DNA of 64,000 nt. It comes from Prevotella intermedia ATCC 25611 = DSM 20706 (GTDB lineage Bacteria > Bacteroidota > Bacteroidia > Bacteroidales > Bacteroidaceae). The notes under the pieces were generated by a model. That model saw only the letters and a list, made by a program, of their open reading frames with translations. It did not search any database and was not told the origin of the DNA. The stretch lies in contig NZ_CP019301.1 in assembly GCF_001953955.1 (NCBI RefSeq), positions 124,001-188,000 on the forward strand, in the 5' to 3' direction. The translations under genes were made by a program, and so were the position numbers. Positions 35,431 to 44,085 of this stretch are shown here, in pieces; the stretch's first letter is position 1; every line of letters begins with the position of its first letter.

Positions 35431-36497
35431 TGAAGAAGTTTTTCCTAACCATAACCCTCGCTCTCGTGGCTGTACTCGCCTCTGCACAGGTGCGTGTGAA
35501 AGCCGTGTTGGACTCTGCGAAGATACTCATAGGCGAGCCAACCCACTGGTCTGTCGTGGTAGATGCCCCCAAGGGTGCGAAGGTGGCGTATGCCCACTTT
35601 GCCGATACCACCAATGTGCCGCGCGGAATAGAGGTTATGGAACAGCACATCGACACCGTTCGCAACGGCAATGCCTACACGCTGGCATTCCGTCGCACCC
35701 TTACGGCGTGGGACGCACGCAACTACGAGCTGCCTGCCGTTACCGTTCAGGTAGACGGAAAGGACTATACCACCGACAAACTCGCCTTCGATGTCGAGGA
35801 AGTGAAGGTAGACACCGCTGCTACGGCACCTGCACGACCCAACGACGGCATACAGAAACCACCGTTTCAGCTAAGCGAGTGGTTACCATATTACGGTCTT
35901 TGCGTACTCGCCTTGCTGCTCTTGGCAGTGGCATACGCCATCAGTCTGCGGTTGAAGAACCAGAAACCGCTTGTGAAACGCAAGCAACCCGAACGCAAAC
36001 TGCTGCCACACGAGAAGGCAATGCGTGCCATAGAGCAGGTGAAGACTCAGAACAGCAGTACTGACAACGCCGACGAAAAGGCGTATTACACCGCACTCAC
36101 CGACATTCTCCGTGAGTATCTGGAAGACCGATTCGGCATTAAGGCAATGGAAATGACGTCGGCAGAAATCGTGGAAACGCTGCGACGCGAGAGCAACAGC
36201 GAGACCAACGCCGAGTTGGAGCGTGTGTTTGCCACTGCCGACCTTGTGAAGTTTGCCAAGTATTCCACACAGGACAACGAGAAGAACTACTATCTCGGCA
36301 ATGTCGTGGACTATATAGAAGAAACCAAGGCTGGCTATCAGCCACCGCAGGAACCGACCCTTTCGGCTGCCGAACAGGAAGACTTGCGCAATCAGCGTAT
36401 GCGTCGCATCTTGCGTTGGTGCAAGTATGCCGCCATCGTGGCAGCCCTCGCACTTGCTGCTATCGCAGCGTGGGGCATAACCGAACTGATGAATTAA
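35430..36497 (+). CDS. Bat-operon membrane protein with periplasmic N-domain
   Basis: The 355-aa protein has a signal peptide (FFLTITLALVAVLASAQ), a periplasmic beta-domain (VRVKAVLDSAKILIGEPTHW) to about 140, a membrane helix (YYGLCVLALLLLAVAYAISL), a cytoplasmic helical region (KAYYTALTDILREYLEDRFGIKAMEMTSAEIV) and a second helix (YAAIVAALALAAIAAWGI). It corresponds to the unnamed protein found between DUF58 and batA in other Bacteroidota. It probably couples the cytoplasmic MoxR/DUF58 pair to the periplasmic Bat proteins; that is inference. Confidence 0.8.
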   Translation: MKKFFLTITLALVAVLASAQVRVKAVLDSAKILIGEPTHWSVVVDAPKGAKVAYAHFADTTNVPRGIEVMEQHIDTVRNGNAYTLAFRRTLTAWDARNYELPAVTVQVDGKDYTTDKLAFDVEEVKVDTAATAPARPNDGIQKPPFQLSEWLPYYGLCVLALLLLAVAYAISLRLKNQKPLVKRKQPERKLLPHEKAMRAIEQVKTQNSSTDNADEKAYYTALTDILREYLEDRFGIKAMEMTSAEIVETLRRESNSETNAELERVFATADLVKFAKYSTQDNEKNYYLGNVVDYIEETKAGYQPPQEPTLSAAEQEDLRNQRMRRILRWCKYAAIVAALALAAIAAWGITELMN

Positions 36498-36515
36498 GAG
36501 GAGGACGAAGCGAAA

Positions 36516-37484
36516 ATGGAATTTGCAAACAAAGAATACTTATTGCTGCTTTTGCTCCTTATACCTTATATAATATGGTATTTCCTTTACAGGAACAAAA
36601 GCGAGCCCACGCTGCGTATGGGCGATACCTTTACGTTTCGGTATGCACCGAAGAGCTGGAAGGTGCGCCTTGTGCATCTGCCCATGCTCCTGCGCTGTGT
36701 GGTATATGCACTGGTGGTCATCGTTCTGGCTCGTCCGCAGTCCAATAGTCCCGTTGGCGACGAGCAGGTAGAGGGCATCAATATTATGTTGGCGGTCGAT
36801 GTGTCTGCCAGTATGCTGTCCGACGATGTGGAACCCAACCGCATCGAAGTGGCAAAAGACGTGGCACGGGAGTTTATTTCCTCACGTCCGAACGACAATA
36901 TAGGGCTTACTATCTTTGCAGGAGAGGCGTTTACGCAGTGCCCAATGACCACCGACCACGCCTCGTTGCTTAATTTGCTGGCTGGCGTAAGAGCCGATTT
37001 GTCGGTGAACAAGCTGATACAAGACGGTACGGCAATCGGTATGGGATTGGCAAATGCTGTCGGACGCCTCAAGAACGTTGAGGCTAAGAGCAAGGTTGTA
37101 ATACTCTTGACCGACGGAAGCAACAATGTGGGCGACATTTCGCCCCTCACAGCCGCTGCCATAGCAAAGAAGTTCGGCGTGCGTGTCTACACCATCGGAC
37201 TTGGAACCGAAGGTACCGATGCGCAGGGAAGGGTCGTAGGCGAGATAGACTATAAGACCTTGCAGGACATTGCCATGCAAACCGACGGCGAGTTCTACCG
37301 TGCACAGAGCCGAAGCGAGCTGTCGCAGATATACAAGGACATCGACAAATTGGAGAAAACAAAGCTCGATGCCACCTCCTACGGTAAGCGATACGAGGCT
37401 TATGTGCCTTTCGCTATGTTGGCATTGTTGGTGTTTTTTGTCGAAGTAGTGTTGCGAATAACAGTGTTTAAACGTATTCCTTAA
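36516..37484 (+). CDS. batA: BatA, VWA-domain membrane protein
   Basis: The 322-aa protein has N-terminal membrane segments (YLLLLLLLIPYIIWYFLY; LLRCVVYALVVIVLA), a VWA domain with the MIDAS motif DVSASMLSDDVEPNR near 90 and TDGSNN, and a C-terminal membrane helix (FAMLALLVFFVEVVLRI). Bat proteins were named for aerotolerance in Bacteroides fragilis and are thought to help survive oxidative or envelope stress. It is followed at 42 bp by batB, a paralogue. Confidence 0.92.
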   Translation: MEFANKEYLLLLLLLIPYIIWYFLYRNKSEPTLRMGDTFTFRYAPKSWKVRLVHLPMLLRCVVYALVVIVLARPQSNSPVGDEQVEGINIMLAVDVSASMLSDDVEPNRIEVAKDVAREFISSRPNDNIGLTIFAGEAFTQCPMTTDHASLLNLLAGVRADLSVNKLIQDGTAIGMGLANAVGRLKNVEAKSKVVILLTDGSNNVGDISPLTAAAIAKKFGVRVYTIGLGTEGTDAQGRVVGEIDYKTLQDIAMQTDGEFYRAQSRSELSQIYKDIDKLEKTKLDATSYGKRYEAYVPFAMLALLVFFVEVVLRITVFKRIP

Positions 37485-37526
37485 CGGACATAAGGGCGTT
37501 CGGAGAGGACAAGAATAAAAGAAAGA

Positions 37527-38549
37527 ATGTTCAGATTTGCTAATCCCACATACCTATGGTTGCTTCTGCTGATTCCCATATTGGCAGCAGTCTACCATAT
37601 TTGGGCTTTCAAGCGCAGCAAACGTATGGCTCGTTTCGGCGACAAAACGCTGTTGAGGCAACTCGTGCCAGGCTATTCAAAGCATCGTCCGCTGCTGAAA
37701 TTCTACCTTATGGAGGTTATCCTGACGCTCTTGGTCGTTATGATAGCACGTCCGCAAATGGGTACGAAGATATCGAAAGACAAGCGTGAGGGCATCGAAG
37801 CGATGATTGCGTTGGACATCAGCAACTCTATGCTTGCCGAAGATGTCGCTCCGTCGAGGTTGGAACGCAGCAAACGGCTCGTTGAAGACCTGCTGAATCA
37901 TTTCACAAACGATAAAATCGGACTCGTAGTCTTCGCTGGCGACGCTTTCGTACAGCTGCCAATTACTGCCGATTACATATCTGCAAAGATGTTCTTGGAC
38001 AATATCAGTCCTTCGCTCATAGGCTCTCAAGGCACCGATATAGCAAAGGCAATCGAGCTTTCGCAGCATAGTTTCACGCAGAACAGCAAGTTCGGCAAAG
38101 CCATCATCATCATTACCGACGGCGAAAACCACGAGGGCGGGGCAGAAGAGATGGCTCGGAAGGCGCAGAAAGCAGGCATTCGGGTCTTCATTCTCGGCAT
38201 CGGTTCAACGGCAGGAGCACCCATTCCGATGGACGACGGCAGCTATTTGCAGGACAAGAACGGACAAACCGTGATGACAAAGCTCAACGAGGATATGTGC
38301 AGAAAGGTTGCCGAGGCTGGAAAAGGTATGTACATACATGTCGATAACACGGCGGCGGCAGAGCAGATGCTCGACAACGAGATTGCAAAAATGCAGCACG
38401 GCGAAATTGAAAGTGTGTCGTACAGCGATTATGCCGACCAGTTTCCCGCCCTTGCAGCCATCGTCTTGCTTCTCCTTATCGTAGAGGCATTGCTTATGGA
38501 ACGCAAGAATCCGCTGCTCAATCGCATAAATCTGTTTACTAAGAAATAA
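37527..38549 (+). CDS. batB: BatB, VWA-domain membrane protein
   Basis: The 340-aa protein shares the BatA layout: N-terminal helices (YLWLLLLIPILAAVYHIW; LLKFYLMEVILTLLVVMIA), VWA domain with DISNSMLAEDVAPSRLER near 95 and TDGENHEGGAEEMA, and a C-terminal helix (ALAAIVLLLLIVEALLM). The MIDAS serines and aspartates are intact. The stop codon and the batC ATG are directly adjacent (TAAATG). Confidence 0.92.
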   Translation: MFRFANPTYLWLLLLIPILAAVYHIWAFKRSKRMARFGDKTLLRQLVPGYSKHRPLLKFYLMEVILTLLVVMIARPQMGTKISKDKREGIEAMIALDISNSMLAEDVAPSRLERSKRLVEDLLNHFTNDKIGLVVFAGDAFVQLPITADYISAKMFLDNISPSLIGSQGTDIAKAIELSQHSFTQNSKFGKAIIIITDGENHEGGAEEMARKAQKAGIRVFILGIGSTAGAPIPMDDGSYLQDKNGQTVMTKLNEDMCRKVAEAGKGMYIHVDNTAAAEQMLDNEIAKMQHGEIESVSYSDYADQFPALAAIVLLLLIVEALLMERKNPLLNRINLFTKK

Positions 38550-39227
38550 ATGATAAGGAAATTATACATATTGCTTTGCCTTGCTTTTGTCGTACTTGCG
38601 GCAACGGCACAGACCGATAGGCAGTACATTCGCAAGGGTAATGCAGCCTTTGCAGCCAAGAAGTACGGCGAAGCAGAGGTGAATTACCGAAAGGCTCTCG
38701 CTGCCAACGGGCAGAATGCGATAGCCGCTTACGACCTCGGTTGTGCCATGCAGGCGCAGCACAAGGATTCTTTGGCGATACAGAACTACACGTTGGCGGC
38801 GGAAAACGAGGCGAACAAAGTCCGCCGTGCAAGTGCTTTCCACAATCTGGGAACGGTATTTCAAGGTAAAAAAGACTATCAGAAAGCGGTGGAAGCCTAC
38901 AAGAATGCACTGCGCAACAACCCCAAACACACCAACGCACGCTACAATCTGACCCAGTGTATGCGACTTCTGAAGAAGCAACAGCAGCAACAACAGCAGA
39001 ACAAGCAGCAGCAAAAGGACGATAAAAAGGATAAGAACAAGAATAAGAACAACGATAAAAACAAGCAGCAGAATCCTCAAGACAAGAAGAAAGAGGACGA
39101 CGGAATGAGCAAGGACAACGCCGAGCAGATGCTGAATGCAGCCATGCAGGAAGAAAAAGCAACGTTGCAACGGCTCAAGGAACACATGAAGCAGTCTCCA
39201 AGCAGACATTTAGAAAAGAACTGGTAA
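38550..39227 (+). CDS. batC: BatC, TPR protein with a low-complexity linker
   Basis: The 225-aa exported protein has a signal peptide (LYILLCLAFVVLAATAQ), then TPR repeats (KKYGEAEVNYRKALAANGQN, ASAFHNLGTVFQGKKDYQKA, VEAYKNALRNNPKHTNARYN) to about 140. Residues 143-185 are almost only Q, K, D and N, the usual flexible linker of BatC, and the last segment EQMLNAAMQEEKATLQRLKEH is the conserved end. It is likely a periplasmic scaffold for BatA, BatB and BatD. Confidence 0.9.
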   Translation: MIRKLYILLCLAFVVLAATAQTDRQYIRKGNAAFAAKKYGEAEVNYRKALAANGQNAIAAYDLGCAMQAQHKDSLAIQNYTLAAENEANKVRRASAFHNLGTVFQGKKDYQKAVEAYKNALRNNPKHTNARYNLTQCMRLLKKQQQQQQQNKQQQKDDKKDKNKNKNNDKNKQQNPQDKKKEDDGMSKDNAEQMLNAAMQEEKATLQRLKEHMKQSPSRHLEKNW

Positions 39228-39234
39228 CGACATT

Positions 39235-41811
39235 ATGAAACGACATATCAACATACTGCTATCCTTTCTGCTACCGCTTGCAGCGTTGGCACAGCACGTT
39301 CGTGTGGCAGCACCGCGACAAGTAGAGGTAGGAGAGCAATTCCAAGTAGAGTATATTATTTATACTGAAGATGTAGAAGAACTGAAATTGGGCAAGATGC
39401 CGCACGGTATCGAACTGTTGGCAGGTCCTTATCGTACTTCGCAAAGGAACTTACAGATGGTGAACGGCCACATGAGCAGTTCGTCGTCAGAGTCGTACAC
39501 CTACGTCTTCATGGCAACAAAGCGAGGCAATTTCAATATTCCGCCTGCACGGATTATCGTGAAAGGTCAGACATTGGCGTCTACACCGGTGAAGATAACG
39601 GCTGCGGGAAATGCCAATATTAGTCGTTCGGCACAGTCGAACGGTGGCGGAAGGCAGGACATAGCGATTACCCGCCCCGAAGTAAAGACCATTGGGAGCA
39701 AGGATTTGTTCGTCAAGGTAACGGCAAACAAGCGCACCGTGCACGAGCAAGAACCAGTGTTGCTTACCTATAAGGTATATACGAACGTGAACTTGGTGCG
39801 TATGGCAGGCAAGATGCCTGATATTAAAGGCTCTCATGTGCAAGAGATAACCCTGCCGCAACAGAAGGTTTTCCGCACCGAAAAGCTGAACGGACGCACC
39901 TATCGCACCACCACTTGGAGCCAGTATGTAGTCTATCCGCAGGCAACAGGCAAGCTTCGTGTGCCTTCCGTAACCTTTACAGGACTTGTGCGCCCCAATA
40001 TTGACGACTTCGACCCCTTTGCTTTTATGAACGATGGGGGCGATATACAGAAGCAGGTAGAAGCAGAAGGCATCGCCATCGACGTGCTGCCACTGCCCCA
40101 AAAACCCACCGACTTCTCGGGTGCAGTGGGCAAACTCAACATCAAGGCACAGCTGAACAAGACCGATGTAAAGGAAGGCGACCCCGTAAACCTGCGCATT
40201 GTCATTGCAGGTGTGGGCAACCTGAAGCTTATGCGCCAGCCCACAGTAACGTTTCCCGACGGTTTCGACGTCTACGACCCTAAGCTATCAGACAAGACAC
40301 ACCTCACCGCCAACGGCGTAGAGGGCAGTATGGTCTACGACTTCCTGGCTGTTCCACGCAAGGAGGGCAAATATACGGTGCCACCTGTAACCTTCGTTTA
40401 CTTCGACACGGCTACCAAATCGTACAAGACTTTGCGCACACAAGCGTTCAAAATCAACGTGGCTAAGGGCGACGGAACAACGCAAAACGTGGAAGCTTTC
40501 ACCGGAAACGGCAAACAGGACATACGCGGACTGAAGACAGGAGCAGAGCAAATGCTGGCTGAAACAAACTTCTTCGGCTCGTTCGGCTATTGGTTCGTGG
40601 CACTGTTGCTTGTCGCCGTGTTCGTCGTTGCCCTCATAATGCTGCGCAAACGTGCCAATATCCGTGGCGACATAGCCCGCCTGAAGGGCAAGAACGCCGA
40701 GCGTGTGGCACTCAATCGTCTGCATAAAGCCAAGGTATTCCTTGAGATGCGCAAGGCAGAAGACTTCTACGACGAGAACCTGCGGGCACTTTGGGGATAC
40801 GTCAGCGACAAGTTGAACATTCCCGTAGAGCAGCTCTCGCGCAACAATGTGAAGGAAAACTTTGCCGAATTGGGCATCGACGGCAGCGTGATAGACAAGT
40901 TCATAGCCGCTTTGGACGAATGCGAGTTCCAGCGTTATGCACCCGGCGACGAGCGTGGCAATATGTCGCTGACCTACGACGCGGCGGTGAAAGCCATTAC
41001 AGACATAGAAGAAGCAATGAGAAACCAACGCACAAAAGCGACTGACAAGGGTAACGGCACTACATTCCTGCTGCTGTCTGCACTCGTTTTCGCCCTTTTC
41101 GCCCTGTCGCAGCACGCCTCTGCCGTTACGATGGAGGAGGCTGCAAAGGCTTACAACAAAGGTAATTACCAAGAAGCGATAAAGGATTACCAAGCACTGA
41201 TAAAGCAAAAGCCATCGGCACCCCTTTATTACAACCTCGGCAATGCGTACTATCGCAACAGCGACGTTACGCAAGCCATCATCGCTTACGAACGTGCGCT
41301 GAAACTTGCGCCCAGCGACGAGGACACACGCTACAACCTACAGCTGGCTCAAGCAAAGACCATCGACCGCCTGTCGCCCGAATCCGACGTCTTCTTTATG
41401 CGATGGCTGCACGCCGTAGTCTATGCTATGAGCATCGACGCATGGGGCATAGTAAGCTTGGTGGTACTCTTTTTCAGTCTTGCCTTTGCGCTGATGTACT
41501 TCCTTGCCACCACCATATCGAAGCGCAAGGTGGGCTTTTTCGCTGCTTTTGGTTTCCTTTTGCTCTTTGTGCTCTGCGTTGTCTTTGCCAAAATGCAGCA
41601 GAACGAAAAGCGAAACTGCAATCAAGCCATCATCGTTGCCTCCATTGCCACCGTGAAAGCAACCCCCGATGCAAAGGGCGAAAATGCCATTACGCTGCAC
41701 GAAGGCACGAAGGTTGAAATCGTAGACAGCAGTATGGACGACTGGAAAGGCATACGCCTGCCCGACCAATCGACAGGCTGGATACCCGCAAACCAGTTAG
41801 AAGAAATATAA
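39235..41811 (+). CDS. batD: BatD-BatE fusion protein
   Basis: A single 858-aa chain joins BatD and BatE. BatD occupies about 1-590: signal peptide (ILLSFLLPLAALAQ), beta-sandwich repeats (HVRVAAPRQVEVGEQFQVEY; KLNIKAQLNKTDVKEGDP), and a membrane helix (GYWFVALLLVAVFVVALIML). BatE begins near 600 with a second export-type helix (FLLLSALVFALFALSQHASA), TPRs (AAKAYNKGNYQEAIKDYQAL; LYYNLGNAYYRNSDVTQAI), two more helices, and a C-terminal SH3-type domain (ATPDAKGENAITLHEGTKVE). In the founding B. fragilis operon batD and batE are separate. No stop or frameshift signature lies at the junction. Confidence 0.88.
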   Translation: MKRHINILLSFLLPLAALAQHVRVAAPRQVEVGEQFQVEYIIYTEDVEELKLGKMPHGIELLAGPYRTSQRNLQMVNGHMSSSSSESYTYVFMATKRGNFNIPPARIIVKGQTLASTPVKITAAGNANISRSAQSNGGGRQDIAITRPEVKTIGSKDLFVKVTANKRTVHEQEPVLLTYKVYTNVNLVRMAGKMPDIKGSHVQEITLPQQKVFRTEKLNGRTYRTTTWSQYVVYPQATGKLRVPSVTFTGLVRPNIDDFDPFAFMNDGGDIQKQVEAEGIAIDVLPLPQKPTDFSGAVGKLNIKAQLNKTDVKEGDPVNLRIVIAGVGNLKLMRQPTVTFPDGFDVYDPKLSDKTHLTANGVEGSMVYDFLAVPRKEGKYTVPPVTFVYFDTATKSYKTLRTQAFKINVAKGDGTTQNVEAFTGNGKQDIRGLKTGAEQMLAETNFFGSFGYWFVALLLVAVFVVALIMLRKRANIRGDIARLKGKNAERVALNRLHKAKVFLEMRKAEDFYDENLRALWGYVSDKLNIPVEQLSRNNVKENFAELGIDGSVIDKFIAALDECEFQRYAPGDERGNMSLTYDAAVKAITDIEEAMRNQRTKATDKGNGTTFLLLSALVFALFALSQHASAVTMEEAAKAYNKGNYQEAIKDYQALIKQKPSAPLYYNLGNAYYRNSDVTQAIIAYERALKLAPSDEDTRYNLQLAQAKTIDRLSPESDVFFMRWLHAVVYAMSIDAWGIVSLVVLFFSLAFALMYFLATTISKRKVGFFAAFGFLLLFVLCVVFAKMQQNEKRNCNQAIIVASIATVKATPDAKGENAITLHEGTKVEIVDSSMDDWKGIRLPDQSTGWIPANQLEEI

Positions 41812-41825
41812 AAACCGAAGATACA

Positions 41826-42527
41826 ATGGATTTGTTCACTATCATCGAATACGACAAAGCCTTGCTGTTGGTACTCAACGGCAGCAACAGCGCATTCCTC
41901 GACCACGTAGTACTCGTGTTCACATCGGGTCTTACGTGGATTCCCATGTATATATCCCTGCTCTATCTCGTAGTGAAGAACAACGAGAAGTGGAGCCGCA
42001 TCTTTCTCATTGTGGCTGCTGTGGCTGCGTGTATGCTGCTTTCCAACGGCATAAACGGCGGTTTGGTGAAACCATTGGTCGGTCGTCTGCGCCCATCGTT
42101 CGACCCTTCGCTGGCAGACAGCATATCGTTGGTGAACGGTTATACGGCAGACGGCTTCAGCTTCTTCTCCGCCCACTCCTGCAACGCCTTCACCGTGGTA
42201 GTGTTCTTTGTGCTTTTGGTGCGCAGCCGTGTGCTTTCCACCTTCCTCTTCGTTTGGGCGATAACCGTTGCGTGGACGCGTCTGTACCTCGGCGTGCACT
42301 TCCCAACCGATGTTCTCATGGGTACGCTGGCTGGAATAACCATCGCTTCGCTGTGCTACTTCGGCTACAGCAAGATAACAAGGCGTGTTGCGCCCATATC
42401 GCCCTATGTTACAGACCAATACACACAGACGGGTTACAGTCTGAAAGATATAGATGTTGTGCTTGCAACAATCGTTTTAACCTGCATTTACTGCGTCGTG
42501 CGTGGTGTGATAGAAGCAGGATTATAA
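41826..42527 (+). CDS. PAP2 superfamily phosphatase
   Basis: The 233-aa membrane protein has the three PAP2 motifs: KPLVGRLRPS (near 81), FSAHS (near 117) and RLYLGVHFPTDVLMG (about 157), plus five to six membrane helices. PAP2 enzymes remove phosphate from lipid carriers such as undecaprenyl pyrophosphate or from phosphatidic acid; which one is acted on here is unknown. It lies 14 bp after batD/E and 11 bp before queA, so it is probably read from the bat promoter. Confidence 0.9.
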   Translation: MDLFTIIEYDKALLLVLNGSNSAFLDHVVLVFTSGLTWIPMYISLLYLVVKNNEKWSRIFLIVAAVAACMLLSNGINGGLVKPLVGRLRPSFDPSLADSISLVNGYTADGFSFFSAHSCNAFTVVVFFVLLVRSRVLSTFLFVWAITVAWTRLYLGVHFPTDVLMGTLAGITIASLCYFGYSKITRRVAPISPYVTDQYTQTGYSLKDIDVVLATIVLTCIYCVVRGVIEAGL

Positions 42528-42538
42528 CCCCCAACAAC

Positions 42539-43813
42539 ATGTTAGAAAAAACAAGACATATTAAAATATCGGATTACGACTATCCGCTGCCCGACGAACG
42601 CATCGCAAAGTTCCCACTCGCACAGCGCGACCACAGCAAACTGTTGCTCTACAAGCATGGCGAAGTGGGCGAGGACGTGTTCTGCAACCTGCCCACCCAC
42701 CTGCCCAAAGGTGCGCTTATGGTGTTCAACAATACAAGGGTGATACAGGCACGTATGCACTTCCGCAAGGAAACAGGTGCGCTCATCGAGATATTCCTTA
42801 TGGAACCTGCACAGCCTACCGACTACGAACTGATGTTCCAGACCAATGCACGGTGCTCGTGGCTCTGTATGATAGGTAACCTGAAGAAGTGGAAAGAGGG
42901 CACGCTGAAACGTTCGTTTGAAATCAACGGCAACACGCTGGAACTCACAGCCACCGTAGACCGCACGAAGGCGAATGCGGCAGCAGCGGGCGGAACCAAC
43001 CATTGGGTAGACTTTGCGTGGGACAACAGCAAGGTGTCGTTTGCCGAAATACTCGAAGCAGTGGGCGAGTTGCCCATACCGCCCTACCTGAACCGCAACA
43101 CCCAAGAGAGCGACAAGCAGACCTATCAGACCGTTTATTCAAAGATAAAAGGCTCGGTGGCAGCACCTACGGCAGGTCTGCACTTCACTAACAAGGTGTT
43201 GGCAGCACTCGACGAGGCAGGCATCGTCCGCGACGAACTCACCCTTCACGTCGGCGCAGGCACCTTCAAGCCCGTAAAGAGCACCGAGATAGAAGGGCAC
43301 AACATGCACACCGAATACGTGGTGGTGCATCGCCACACCCTCGAAAACCTGCTTTCGCACGGCTGTTCTGCCATCGCCGTGGGCACAACCAGCGTGCGCA
43401 CGCTCGAAAGTCTTTACTATATGGGCGTGAAGTTGGAGCGCAATCCGCAGGCTGCGGAAGACGAACTGCATGTTTGCCAATGGGAACCTTACGAGCAGGA
43501 ACACAATGCCGATGGGCTCGTCATCGTGAATGGCACTGCCGTAACTGTAGAACGAGCATTGCAAAATCTGCTTGCCTACTTGGACAGCAATGACTTGTCG
43601 GCTCTCCATTCCAGCACGCAAATCATCATTGCGCCAGGCTTTAACTACAAGATAGTGAAGATGCTCGTAACCAACTTCCACCAACCGCAGTCTACGCTCC
43701 TGCTTCTTGTGAGCGCATTCCTCAAAGGCGATTGGCACAAAGTGTACGACTATGCCCTCGCAAACAACTTCCGCTTCTTGAGTTATGGCGACAGCAGTCT
43801 GCTCATACCGTAG
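42539..43813 (+). CDS. queA: S-adenosylmethionine:tRNA ribosyltransferase-isomerase
   Basis: QueA transfers the ribosyl part of SAM to 7-aminomethyl-7-deazaguanine in tRNA, a late step of queuosine synthesis. From ATG 42539 the product has 424 aa, slightly long for the family. Recognisable parts are FDYPLP-type SDYDYPLPDERIAKFPLAQRDHSKLL, VFNNTRVIQARM, SVAAPTAGLHFT, TLHVGAGTFKPV, HTEY and NFHQPQSTLLLLVSAFL. A much longer upstream frame is only a shadow over the PAP2 gene. It ends the bat-PAP2-queA run and is followed by element C6. Confidence 0.95.
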   Translation: MLEKTRHIKISDYDYPLPDERIAKFPLAQRDHSKLLLYKHGEVGEDVFCNLPTHLPKGALMVFNNTRVIQARMHFRKETGALIEIFLMEPAQPTDYELMFQTNARCSWLCMIGNLKKWKEGTLKRSFEINGNTLELTATVDRTKANAAAAGGTNHWVDFAWDNSKVSFAEILEAVGELPIPPYLNRNTQESDKQTYQTVYSKIKGSVAAPTAGLHFTNKVLAALDEAGIVRDELTLHVGAGTFKPVKSTEIEGHNMHTEYVVVHRHTLENLLSHGCSAIAVGTTSVRTLESLYYMGVKLERNPQAAEDELHVCQWEPYEQEHNADGLVIVNGTAVTVERALQNLLAYLDSNDLSALHSSTQIIIAPGFNYKIVKMLVTNFHQPQSTLLLLVSAFLKGDWHKVYDYALANNFRFLSYGDSSLLIP

Positions 43814-43915
43814 CTTTGTCTGCGGATAGAAACAACAGAAAAAGGGCAAAAATACAATACAGAGTCAGTAAAAAAACATTACAAGGATACGAAAAGATAA
43901 TTATCTGTCAATCAG

Positions 43916-44052
43916 ATGTTTACAAAGGCGTTGTAAAAGCGGTTGTTTTGCAATGCGAAAGCGTAGGTTTTGCAAGGCAAAACAGCCGCTTTTACCGTGC
44001 AAAACCTACGCTTTTGAAATGCGATAGCGAAATTATGGTTTTTTGTAAACAT
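43916..44052. repeat. Compact modular element, copy C6 (slots A, B, A', B')
   Basis: This 137-bp variant has a perfect 11-bp terminal inverted repeat (ATGTTTACAAA with TTTGTAAACAT). Inside, four 17-bp modules stand in the order A (variant word GGTT), B (GTAG), A' (AGCC), B' (CTAC). A would pair with A' and B with B', so the stems cross instead of nesting. It lies between queA and the Smr gene. Confidence 0.82.
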
Positions 44053-44085
44053 TTATTACAGCAATCGAAGTAAAAGATAAAGAAA

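Noticed and set aside
38960..39080. CAG/AAG-rich tract as a possible simple-sequence contingency repeat
   Set aside because: It encodes the Q/K/D/N linker of BatC, is interrupted by many other codons, and has no pure repeat long enough to slip often.
41936..42538. Long upstream extension of the queA frame
   Set aside because: It overlaps the whole PAP2 gene in another frame; QueA homology starts only at MLEKTRHIKI, and PAP2 is clearly the real gene there.
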